Translations under genes and position numbers: made by a program
Assembly (NCBI RefSeq): GCF_000233435.1
Contig: NC_016146.1
Location: forward strand, 427,671-491,670
DNA: 64,000 nucleotides
DNA from: Blattabacterium sp. (Mastotermes darwiniensis) str. MADAR
GTDB lineage: Bacteria; Bacteroidota; Bacteroidia; Flavobacteriales; Blattabacteriaceae
Direction of reading: 5' to 3'
The notes under the pieces: generated by a model
Databases searched by the model: none
Told to the model about the DNA's origin: nothing
Seen by the model: only the letters and a program-made list of their open reading frames with translations
Part shown: positions 49,989-58,225 of the stretch, in pieces
How positions within the stretch are numbered: position 1 is the first letter of the stretch
Layout of the letters: every line of letters starts with the position of its first letter

Positions 49989-51323
49989 TTAATAAAAAAA
50001 TACTTTAAAGATATCCCATATAAGGACCATAATCATAATAAAACTTATAATTAAAAATCCAATGATTGTACAACGTTCAAGAATACTTTCGTTAATCTTT
50101 TTTTTAGTCATCATTTCTATCATAATAAACAAAATGTAACCTCCATCTAAGGATGGAATAGGAAATAGATTCAAAAATGCCAACCAAATGGATAAAGTAG
50201 CTGTTAATGTCCAAAATATATTCCAATTCCATTGGTTAGGAAATTCTTTAGCCATAGAAAAAAAACTCCCTATCTGTTTATAAGCCTTAGTTTCTATATG
50301 AAAAACATTTTTCAAAAAATCTATTTGATTTTTTAGAACTTCAAAAGTTCTTTTCACTCCGTAAGGAAAACTTTCCATGATTGAATAATTTTTCCTTTCG
50401 AATAAAAATATTTTATCCATATCCATAAAATCCTTTAAATAAATACCTAATACTCCTGTTTTATCCAAAACAACTTTTTTTTGAATTAATTGTCCTTTTC
50501 TATTGATAGAAATAAATATATTTTGGTTCTTGTATTTAGATAAACTATCTTTTAATTGATCGGAAAATAAAATGAATTCCGAATTTATAGATAAAATTTC
50601 ATCATTGTTTCTTAGTCCATATTGATATGCTACTGAATTTTTAACTACATAATTTATAATAGGTGGAACACGGGGTTTAATAAAAAAACTGAATTCTCTT
50701 CTATCAAAAAGATATCTTTTTTTATCATCACTCAACGATAAATGAATAATTTTTCCCATTCTATCTATAGTAATGGATTTTCCTAAAATGATGGCTTTTG
50801 GTATATCATTAAAATATGGAACATATTTATTATTTACAAATAGAATTTTGTCTCCATTTTCTAAACCAATCTTTTTTCCCATTGAATCAACTTCAATTCC
50901 ATATCTAACATTTTTTGTAGGTAGGTTAGTTTCTCCATATTTAAGTATCAAAAAAGAAAAAATAAGAATAGATAATAATACATTGGAAATAATTCCCCCT
51001 GATACAATCAACAATCGTTTTATTGAAGATTTTGAACGAAATTCCCAATTTTTTGGATGTCTTTCTGAAGAATTTATTTTATCTTCTTCTTCCATCATTC
51101 CGGATATTTTTATATATCCTCCTAAAGGAATCCAACCTATTCCATAAATAGTATTTCCTATTTTTTTTTGGAAAAGAGAAAACCATGGATCAAAAAACAA
51201 AAAAAATCTTTCTACATGTACTTTAAATACTTTTGCCAATAAAAAATGTCCTAATTCATGAATAATAATCAATATGGAAACACTGAAAAGTAACTGTATG
51301 GATCTAACAAAAATAGACGTCAT
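49989..51323 (-). CDS. rseP: Site-2 membrane metalloprotease RseP
   Basis: An intramembrane zinc protease, 444 residues. The zinc-binding HELGH (residues 22-26) lies in the first membrane span, and the third ligand is in LFPIPSLDGG near residue 390. Two PDZ-like domains occupy roughly residues 115-290 (for example VAYQYGLRNNDEILSIN). In other bacteria it releases anti-sigma factors or clears signal-peptide remnants. The second role fits here because lspA and a lipoprotein gene are in the window. It converges with the folate cyclo-ligase gene. Confidence 0.95.
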   Translation of the reverse strand: MTSIFVRSIQLLFSVSILIIIHELGHFLLAKVFKVHVERFFLFFDPWFSLFQKKIGNTIYGIGWIPLGGYIKISGMMEEEDKINSSERHPKNWEFRSKSSIKRLLIVSGGIISNVLLSILIFSFLILKYGETNLPTKNVRYGIEVDSMGKKIGLENGDKILFVNNKYVPYFNDIPKAIILGKSITIDRMGKIIHLSLSDDKKRYLFDRREFSFFIKPRVPPIINYVVKNSVAYQYGLRNNDEILSINSEFILFSDQLKDSLSKYKNQNIFISINRKGQLIQKKVVLDKTGVLGIYLKDFMDMDKIFLFERKNYSIMESFPYGVKRTFEVLKNQIDFLKNVFHIETKAYKQIGSFFSMAKEFPNQWNWNIFWTLTATLSIWLAFLNLFPIPSLDGGYILFIMIEMMTKKKINESILERCTIIGFLIISFIMIMVLIWDIFKVFFY

Positions 51324-51428
51324 AAGTTATAACATATTTTTTGGTAGATAAATTTACAACCTTTATTTTTATTTCGTTTTTTTTCTATAGATAAAAAGTT
51401 ATTTCATATTTTAAAAAAAAACATAAAT

Positions 51429-51656
51429 TTGAAACTATCTAATCTTAAAAAAGGAGAAAAGGGAATCATTAAAGGATATAAAAATGAAGATTTCCCTATA
51501 AAATTATTAGAATTAGGTATTTTACCTGGTGTTAAATTTGAAATACTTTTCGTTTCCATTTTTTATGATCCACTTTGTATTGGCTATGATCAATCTTGTT
51601 TAGCATTACGTAGAAAAGAGGCAGAAAATATTCTTATAGAAAAAATATTCTTATAG
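51429..51656 (+). CDS. feoA: Ferrous iron transport protein A
   Basis: A 75-residue SH3-like cytoplasmic protein that assists FeoB. Family features are LSNLKKGEKGIIKGY, KLLELGILPGVKFEIL and LALRRKEAENI. The likely start is a TTG at 51429, because no ATG lies upstream in frame. It is 13 bases before feoB. Confidence 0.92.
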   Translation: MKLSNLKKGEKGIIKGYKNEDFPIKLLELGILPGVKFEILFVSIFYDPLCIGYDQSCLALRRKEAENILIEKIFL

Positions 51657-51669
51657 TAGAATCTATCTA

Positions 51670-53733
51670 ATGCAAAAAAAAATAGTAAAATTGGCTATAA
51701 TTGGAAATCCAAATGTTGGAAAAACTTCTTTATTCAACAAATTGACTGGACTTAACCAAAAAATAGGAAATTATTTGGGCGTAACAGTTGATAAAAAAAT
51801 AGGGTATTTTTATTATGATCGTACCTATTATCAAATAGTAGATCTTCCTGGAACTTATAGTATATACCCATCCTCTAAAGATGAAGAAATAGTGAGTAAA
51901 TTCTTACTGACTGATACAGAAAATGTGGATTATCCAGATAAAATTATTGTTGTAGCGGATTCCTCCAATATAAAAAAAAGTATTCTTTTATTAAGACAAA
52001 TACAAGATTTAGGTTTTTCTGTCTTGTTTGTTCTAAATATGATTGATGAAGCAAAAAAAAAGGGAATTGTCATTGATATAGAAAAACTGAAAGAATTTCT
52101 TATAACAGAAATTGTATCAATTGATGCGAGAAAAGGAATAGGAATAGAAAAGGTTAAAAATAAAATAAAAAACATGAATGATAAAACAAAGAGAATATCT
52201 TTTTTTTTTAATCCAGAATCGTATTATCCCATTGCTATTCAAGATGTAAAAACTTTTTATCAAGTAAATACCTATAGAGCTTGGTACTATTTAGCTAATA
52301 ATAATGAAGAAAAAATTTTAAATGAAATAAAAAAAAAACACAATATTATTTCTAAAAGATTGCAAATTAAGGAAACATTGGATAGATATCAAGAAATAAG
52401 TAACATTTTATCCAAAACTGTTTCTGAATTTCTTTCTGAAAAAGAAAAAAACTATTTAAATTTTTCCAAAAAAATAGATAATGCTTTATTGTTACATCCT
52501 TTATGGGGATATTTTATTTTCTTTTTTTTATTATTCATCATATTTCAAAGTGTTTTTTTTTGGTCAGAAATTCCTAAAAAATTTATAGAATTTTTTTTTT
52601 ATATTCTTCAAAAAAAGCTGAAAAATATTTATCCAGGTCCTTTAAATAATTTTTTTTTACAAGGAATTATACCCGGAATTAGTACCATTATTACTTTTAT
52701 TCCACAAATTTTTATTTTATTATTTTTTATTCTTCTTATGGAAGAAAGTGGTTATATAACTAGGGTCATTTTTCTAATGGATAGAATGATGCGACCTTTT
52801 GGATTAAATGGAAAAAGTGTAGTACCTCTTATATCTAGTATAGCTTGTTCCATTCCAGCAATAATGTCTGCTAGAAATATTGAAAATCCTAGAGATCGTT
52901 TAATCACTATTTTAGTTACCCCTTTTATGATATGTTCAGCTAGATTGCCTGTTTATACTTTAATTATTTCTTTAGTCATTCCAAATCAAAAATGGTATTT
53001 TATTCAATTAAGAGGAGTAGTACTCATGGCTATGTATTTTTTAAGTTTTTTTTCTGCTTTAAGCATATCTAGGATACTTCATCAGTTTTTGAAAAAAGAT
53101 TATAAAAGTCATCTTATTATGGAAATGCCTACTTATAAATGTCCTATATTCATAAATATATTAATTACTCTTTGGATGAATATCAAATCTTTTATTTTGA
53201 ATGCAGGAAAAATGATTTTATTGGTTAATGTATTAATTTGGAGTTTAGGATCCTTTGGCCCTTCAAAAAAATTATCGAATCAAAATTATACTTTTATTGA
53301 AGAAAGGATCCAAAGACAAACACTTCCTAATTCTTATTTAGGTTTAATAGGAAAAAAAATGGAACCCTTTCTTAAACCATTAGGATATGATTGGAAAATA
53401 GGAATTGGATTATTCTCTTCGCTTGTAGCAAGAGAAGTATTTGTTAGCACTATGACATCTATATATAGTATAGAAAATAGTATGGAAAAAGGAAATTTAC
53501 TCTTAGAAGAAAAAATGAAAAAAGAAACATTTCCTGAAACAGGAAAACCGGTTTATAATCTGGCTACAGGATTTTCTTTATTATTTTTCTATGCTTTCTC
53601 TATACAATGCATAAGTACCTTATCCATAGTAAGAAAAGAGACTAAATCTTGGAAGTGGCCCATCATGCAATTTTTTTTTATGACAACATTAGCTTATCTT
53701 TTTTCTTTTCTTATTTATAAAATTTTAAAATGA
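51670..53733 (+). CDS. feoB: Ferrous iron transport protein B
   Basis: The inner-membrane Fe(II) transporter with an N-terminal G domain, 687 residues. G1 is GNPNVGKT (12-19), G3 is DLPGTYS and G4 is NMIDEAK. After a helical linker the membrane part starts near residue 275. It contains the gate motifs with conserved Cys in SIACSIPAIMSAR and MICSARLPVYT. Another typical element is GLFSSLVAREVFVSTM. The stop codon overlaps the ATG of a tiny downstream gene. Iron import supports the sdh and ferredoxin proteins. Confidence 0.97.
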   Translation: MQKKIVKLAIIGNPNVGKTSLFNKLTGLNQKIGNYLGVTVDKKIGYFYYDRTYYQIVDLPGTYSIYPSSKDEEIVSKFLLTDTENVDYPDKIIVVADSSNIKKSILLLRQIQDLGFSVLFVLNMIDEAKKKGIVIDIEKLKEFLITEIVSIDARKGIGIEKVKNKIKNMNDKTKRISFFFNPESYYPIAIQDVKTFYQVNTYRAWYYLANNNEEKILNEIKKKHNIISKRLQIKETLDRYQEISNILSKTVSEFLSEKEKNYLNFSKKIDNALLLHPLWGYFIFFFLLFIIFQSVFFWSEIPKKFIEFFFYILQKKLKNIYPGPLNNFFLQGIIPGISTIITFIPQIFILLFFILLMEESGYITRVIFLMDRMMRPFGLNGKSVVPLISSIACSIPAIMSARNIENPRDRLITILVTPFMICSARLPVYTLIISLVIPNQKWYFIQLRGVVLMAMYFLSFFSALSISRILHQFLKKDYKSHLIMEMPTYKCPIFINILITLWMNIKSFILNAGKMILLVNVLIWSLGSFGPSKKLSNQNYTFIEERIQRQTLPNSYLGLIGKKMEPFLKPLGYDWKIGIGLFSSLVAREVFVSTMTSIYSIENSMEKGNLLLEEKMKKETFPETGKPVYNLATGFSLLFFYAFSIQCISTLSIVRKETKSWKWPIMQFFFMTTLAYLFSFLIYKILK

Positions 53734-53861
53734 AAATGTGGCAATATGTTATTATTGGTTTATTATTCTCGTATTCCATAATTTATTTATTCAAAAATTT
53801 GTGTAATTTTTTTTCAAACAAAAAGAACTTTTGCAAAAAAAAATGCAATTGTAAATTATAA
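53730..53861 (+). CDS. FeoB-associated Cys-rich membrane protein
   Basis: A 43-codon gene missed by length cut-offs. It starts at an ATG overlapping the feoB stop (ATGA). It encodes MKMWQYVIIGLLFSYSIIYLF, a single membrane span, followed by a short basic tail ending in CKKKCNCKL, with four Cys in all after residue 24. This layout and place match the small FeoB-associated Cys-rich proteins of Bacteroidetes. The 3' end overlaps the convergent ddl by 6 bases. Confidence 0.82.
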   Translation: MKMWQYVIIGLLFSYSIIYLFKNLCNFFSNKKNFCKKKCNCKL

Positions 53862-54845
53862 TTTTTTTGAACACTCAATAGAATAATCGATAGATTGTTT
53901 GAATAAATCGGATAAAGATATTCCGGCAATATTTAATTGTTTGGGAAAAATACTTTCTTCCGAAAGTCCAGGTATAGTATTTATTTCTAAAAAAAAAGGG
54001 GTATCCTTTACAAGGATATATTCCGATCTAGATATTCCTGATAAATTTAAAATATTGCATACTTTTTTTGCCAATTTTTGAATCTTCCTTTCAATATTTG
54101 GTAATAATCTAGCAGGTGTAATTTCTTGAGATCCTCCACCATATTTCGATTCAAAATCGAAAAAATCATTTCTACTGATTATTTCTGTAATTGGTAAAAC
54201 TTTAATTTGATGATTGAATGAAATAACTCCTACGGAAACTTCAATTCCTTTTAGAAAAGATTCAATAATAATTTCGTGATCTTCTTTAAAAGCTTTTTCT
54301 ATAGAAGGTAATAGATCCTCTTTTTTATACACTTTGGATATACCTAAACTAGATCCTGCTCTATTAGGTTTTACAAAACAGGGGAGTCCTACTTTTTTTA
54401 TAATATTTTTTTCGCAAAAAGGTTGATTCTTATTTAAGAAAAAGGAAACAGCTGTATCTATTCCAAATTCTTTCAAGAAAGTTAAACAATATTTTTTGTT
54501 AAAAGTTATATTGGATTGATGAAAGTTACATCCCGTATAAGGGATTTTCAATAAATGAAAATAAGATTGTAATATTCCATCTTCTCCTGGAGTCCCATGA
54601 ATAACATTAAATACACAATCAAATTTTAAAATTTGATCCTGTTTGAGACAAACGGTAAAATCATGTTTATTAATAGGATATTCATGATTTTTTTCATCCT
54701 TTAAAATCCATTGATCTCTGTATATATAGATTTTATAAGGTAAAAATTCTTTTCTATTTAGATTTTCGTAAACAACTTTTCCGCTTTTTAGTGAAATAAC
54801 AGATTCTTCGGTATAACCACCCATAACAATGGCAATTTTTTTCAT
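53856..54845 (-). CDS. ddl: D-alanine--D-alanine ligase
   Basis: An ATP-grasp enzyme joining two D-alanines for the peptidoglycan stem. It has 329 residues. It starts KKIAIVMGGYTEESVISLKS. The middle contains GTPGEDGILQSYFHLLKIPY, and the ATP-grasp part KPNRAGSSLGISKV and FLEINTIPGLSEESIFP, where Glu and Asn bind Mg. It diverges from the PASTA gene and works with murA and glmM in wall synthesis. Confidence 0.97.
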   Translation of the reverse strand: MKKIAIVMGGYTEESVISLKSGKVVYENLNRKEFLPYKIYIYRDQWILKDEKNHEYPINKHDFTVCLKQDQILKFDCVFNVIHGTPGEDGILQSYFHLLKIPYTGCNFHQSNITFNKKYCLTFLKEFGIDTAVSFFLNKNQPFCEKNIIKKVGLPCFVKPNRAGSSLGISKVYKKEDLLPSIEKAFKEDHEIIIESFLKGIEVSVGVISFNHQIKVLPITEIISRNDFFDFESKYGGGSQEITPARLLPNIERKIQKLAKKVCNILNLSGISRSEYILVKDTPFFLEINTIPGLSEESIFPKQLNIAGISLSDLFKQSIDYSIECSKKL

Positions 54846-54874
54846 TATTCTTGATTTATTTTATATTTATTCAT

Positions 54875-55762
54875 ATGAAATATTCAAAATATTGTTTGAT
54901 TTTCCTCTTCAATTTATTGATGGCTGTTTTCATTTTATATAAAATTACTCATTTTGCATTAAAATGGGCCGATACTTATACCAAACATGGATCCTATGTG
55001 GTAGTACCTAATCTTCGTTACTTAACTTTAAACCAATCCATATCCATTTTAAAAAAATTAGGATTAAAATATGATGTAGATACATCTCGTTATGATCCGT
55101 CTTTTAAACCTTCCCAAGTGCTTTCCTTTTTTCCAGAAGCAGGAGATCATGTTAAAAGAGGAAGACATATATACATACAGGCTAATTCTAAAAATTTAGA
55201 AGTAGTTCTACCCAATATAATAAATAAAGATAAACGTATAGCAATTAAATTGATTCATGCAAATCATCTTCTAGTGAAAGAAATAAAATATGTAAATGAT
55301 GTTGCAAAAAATATGGTACTAAAAGTTTTTTATAAAGGAAAATCAATACCATCTGGATCTATTTTGCCACATAAAGATAGAATTACTTTAATAATTGGAA
55401 AAGGATATGAAAAAAATAATTTTATGGTTCCAAATGTTATTGGAAAGTCTTTGATTTCTGCAACTTCTACTTTAAAAGAAAAATTATTTAAAATAATTAA
55501 TTTTTATTATGATCATTCTTCTATGAAGAATAAGGAAGCCATAGTCTATCGTCAGGAACCTTATCCTGGGAAAATACATAATAAAAATAAACCTATTTAT
55601 CTTTGGCTCACTTACAACAATAATAATCAAACAAAAGAAGAATTCTTGGAGAATTCTTCAATAAAACCATATGACGAATCAAATGATATCAACGAAAATA
55701 ATAATAAAAATAATGAAAAGAATGATGACACCCATACAAAAAAAAATCAAACATTGAATTGA
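54875..55762 (+). CDS. PASTA domain-containing membrane protein
   Basis: A 295-residue protein with one N-terminal span (YCLIFLFNLLMAVFILYKIT) and then three PASTA repeats (roughly residues 40-110, 110-180 and 185-250 with VVPNLRYLTLNQS, LPNIINKDKRIA and MVPNVIGKSLISA). A low-complexity Asn/Glu/Lys tail closes it. I chose the ATG at 54875; a TTG at 54851 would add eight residues. Such a gene between ddl and rluD is usual in Flavobacteriia. PASTA domains bind wall fragments elsewhere, so a periplasmic wall-related role is plausible. Confidence 0.88.
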   Translation: MKYSKYCLIFLFNLLMAVFILYKITHFALKWADTYTKHGSYVVVPNLRYLTLNQSISILKKLGLKYDVDTSRYDPSFKPSQVLSFFPEAGDHVKRGRHIYIQANSKNLEVVLPNIINKDKRIAIKLIHANHLLVKEIKYVNDVAKNMVLKVFYKGKSIPSGSILPHKDRITLIIGKGYEKNNFMVPNVIGKSLISATSTLKEKLFKIINFYYDHSSMKNKEAIVYRQEPYPGKIHNKNKPIYLWLTYNNNNQTKEEFLENSSIKPYDESNDINENNNKNNEKNDDTHTKKNQTLN

Positions 55763-55766
55763 ATAA

Positions 55767-56774
55767 ATGTCTCTAAAAAAATTTAGTTTTTCTGCAGAAA
55801 AACATCAAAAATCTATTCGAATTGATAAATTTTTGAGACAATACATTCAAAATGTTAGTAGAAATAAAATTCAAAAGGCAGTTTATTCAGGAAAAATATT
55901 GGTGAATCAACGTATTATAAAAAAAAAGAATTACAAAATAAAACCTTTTGATTTCATAGAAGCAGAGATCTATTCTTATTCTACTCCAATTGTTGTTGTA
56001 GATTCAGAATATAGAAATATTATTGCAGAAAGAATTCCTCTGAATATTATTCATGAAGATGAAGATATTCTAGTAATCAACAAACCTGCAGGAATGGTAG
56101 TACATCCTGGTTTTGGGAACGAAAAAGGAACCTTAATTCATGGAGTAAAATACCATTTAAAAAATAATAAGGAATTATATAGATTAGGTTTGGTTCACCG
56201 AATAGATAAAGATACTTCAGGTTTACTTGTTTTAGCTAAGAATGAACAGGCACAAAAATGTCTATTTCAACAATTTATTTCTAAAACCATTAAAAGAAAA
56301 TACATAGCTTTGGTATGGGGAAATTTGCAGAAAGAAAAAGGAACTATAACTGGCTTTATAGGAAGAGACCCTAAAAATAGAAAAAGAATGACTGTTTTAA
56401 AAAAAGATTTTGATAGAGGAAAATATTCTATTACTCATTACAAAGTTTTGGAAAGATTTAAATATCTAACGTATGTTTCCTGTAATTTGGAAACAGGTAA
56501 AAAACATCAAATAAGAGCTCATTTCAAATATTTAGGACATCCATTATTTAATGATTTTACTTATGGTGGAAATAAAATAATTATGAAAAAAAATATTTCA
56601 AGAAAACATATTGAAATTTTAAAAAAATGCTTAAATATATTAAAACAACAAGCATTACATGCTATTTCTATTTCCTTTATCCATCCAAGTAATAGGAAAT
56701 GTCATTTTACCTGTCCAATTCCTAAAGATTGGAAAAAGTTAATACAAGAATGTAGAGAAAAATTCTTATATTAA
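55767..56774 (+). CDS. rluD: 23S rRNA pseudouridine synthase, RluD type
   Basis: It makes pseudouridine in 23S rRNA. It has 335 residues. An N-terminal S4 domain (IRIDKFLRQYIQNVSRNKIQ) precedes the catalytic domain. The active-site Asp147 lies in HRIDKDTSGLLVLAKNE. ETGKKHQIRAHFKYLGHPL is the conserved later motif. It starts 4 bases after the PASTA gene and overlaps the convergent mgtE by 9 bases. RluD rather than RluC is suggested by length and gene neighbours. Confidence 0.93.
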   Translation: MSLKKFSFSAEKHQKSIRIDKFLRQYIQNVSRNKIQKAVYSGKILVNQRIIKKKNYKIKPFDFIEAEIYSYSTPIVVVDSEYRNIIAERIPLNIIHEDEDILVINKPAGMVVHPGFGNEKGTLIHGVKYHLKNNKELYRLGLVHRIDKDTSGLLVLAKNEQAQKCLFQQFISKTIKRKYIALVWGNLQKEKGTITGFIGRDPKNRKRMTVLKKDFDRGKYSITHYKVLERFKYLTYVSCNLETGKKHQIRAHFKYLGHPLFNDFTYGGNKIIMKKNISRKHIEILKKCLNILKQQALHAISISFIHPSNRKCHFTCPIPKDWKKLIQECREKFLY

Positions 56775-58127
56775 CGTCCCACGAAGAAGAATACAAGACA
56801 TAGAAAAATATATAATTAAACCAATGACATCGACTAATGTAGCAACAAAAGGAGCAGAAGAAGCAGCTGGATCTCCCTTAAATTTTTTTATTAGAAAAGG
56901 CAACATAGATCCGCTAAACGTTCCCCACAGTACCACTCCAATCAAAGAAAAAAAAACTGTTAATCCAACCAATAAAAAATGAGGTCCATAATTAAAAAAA
57001 TTTATTTTATGCCATGTAAAAATACGGATAAAACCGGTTAACCCTAAAATACTCCCTAATAGTCCCCCACATATTATTTCTCTTCGCATCACCATCCACC
57101 AATCTTTCATTTTCACTTCTCCCAAAGCCATTGCTTGAATAATTAAACTTGCCGCTTGAGAGCCACTATTTCCACCACTAGAAACCACTAATGGAATGAA
57201 TAAAGCCAAAACAACAGCTTTTTCTATAACACTGGAGAAGTATTGCATTACAGTTGTAGTGAACATTTCTCCTATAAATAACAAGATTAACCATCCAGCC
57301 CTTTTCTTAATTAATTTAAATAAAGGAACATTCAGATAAGATTGATTTAAAGCTTCCATTCCTCCCAATTTTTGAATATTTGTTCTATAATTTTCATTTA
57401 AAACCCATAATATATCATCTATGGTGACTATTCCAAGCAAAATTTTCTGATCATCTATTACTGGAAGTGAAACTCTATTATTCATAGAAGAAAATATTTT
57501 ATTGGCTTCTTCTTCTGTATCGGTAACACTTAAAGCTGCGGTATATTGTCCATCCATCAATTCAGCTACTTTAGTATCTGTATCTACTAATAAAAATTCT
57601 CGTATTTTTATATCGTCAACCAATTTTCCTTTTTGATTTACTATATAGATTATTTCTATTGCATCACTATTCTTCCCTTCTTTTCGTATATAGTCTAATA
57701 CTTCTTGTACACTCCATGTATCTCGTACAGCAAGATAATATGGAATCATAAGACGTCCTACACTGTTTTCTGGATATCCTAAAGCAACTAGGGTTCTACG
57801 TTTTTCTTCCGGTTTTAAATATTTAATTAAATCTTTTAAAGAATTTTTTGGAATATTTTCTAGAAAAGACACACGATCGTCCACAGATAGTTGATTCATC
57901 AATTCCATTATTTTAAAAGAGGAAATTCCTTCTATAATTTTTTTTTTTATAGGAAAGTCTAAAAATTTAAAAACGGAAGTTGCTTTATTGATTTTTAATG
58001 AAATAAATATTTTTACAACATTATCCGGATTATCTTGAATTATTTTCACTAAATAACTAATGGTTTGATTATTTAAAAACTTTTCGTTAAAATTATTTTT
58101 TAAACAATCTTTATCGGAATTAAACAT
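56766..58127 (-). CDS. mgtE: Magnesium transporter MgtE
   Basis: A homodimeric Mg2+ channel, 453 residues. The N-terminal superhelical domain runs to about residue 130. Two CBS domains follow (GRLMIPYYLAVRDTWSVQEV and VDTDTKVAELMDGQ). Five membrane spans form the last third, with SSGGNSGSQAASLIIQAMALG as the pore motif. The C-terminus has SAPFVATLVDVIGLIIYF, the conserved Asp-containing gate span. The N-terminal and CBS domains sense cell Mg2+. It is convergent with rluD and divergent from leuS. Confidence 0.97.
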   Translation of the reverse strand: MFNSDKDCLKNNFNEKFLNNQTISYLVKIIQDNPDNVVKIFISLKINKATSVFKFLDFPIKKKIIEGISSFKIMELMNQLSVDDRVSFLENIPKNSLKDLIKYLKPEEKRRTLVALGYPENSVGRLMIPYYLAVRDTWSVQEVLDYIRKEGKNSDAIEIIYIVNQKGKLVDDIKIREFLLVDTDTKVAELMDGQYTAALSVTDTEEEANKIFSSMNNRVSLPVIDDQKILLGIVTIDDILWVLNENYRTNIQKLGGMEALNQSYLNVPLFKLIKKRAGWLILLFIGEMFTTTVMQYFSSVIEKAVVLALFIPLVVSSGGNSGSQAASLIIQAMALGEVKMKDWWMVMRREIICGGLLGSILGLTGFIRIFTWHKINFFNYGPHFLLVGLTVFFSLIGVVLWGTFSGSMLPFLIKKFKGDPAASSAPFVATLVDVIGLIIYFSMSCILLRGTLI

Positions 58128-58225
58128 TTATTTTCTTTTTTAGAAATTTTTTTTCATTATCCTCTTATGAAATTTCCATCATTATAAAATAAAATTAAAA
58201 GCATCTTTAAAAAAATAAAAGTAAC

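Noticed and set aside
51340..51428. Possible iron-responsive operator upstream of feoA
   Set aside because: The stretch is A+T-rich without a convincing Fur-type or DtxR-type inverted repeat.
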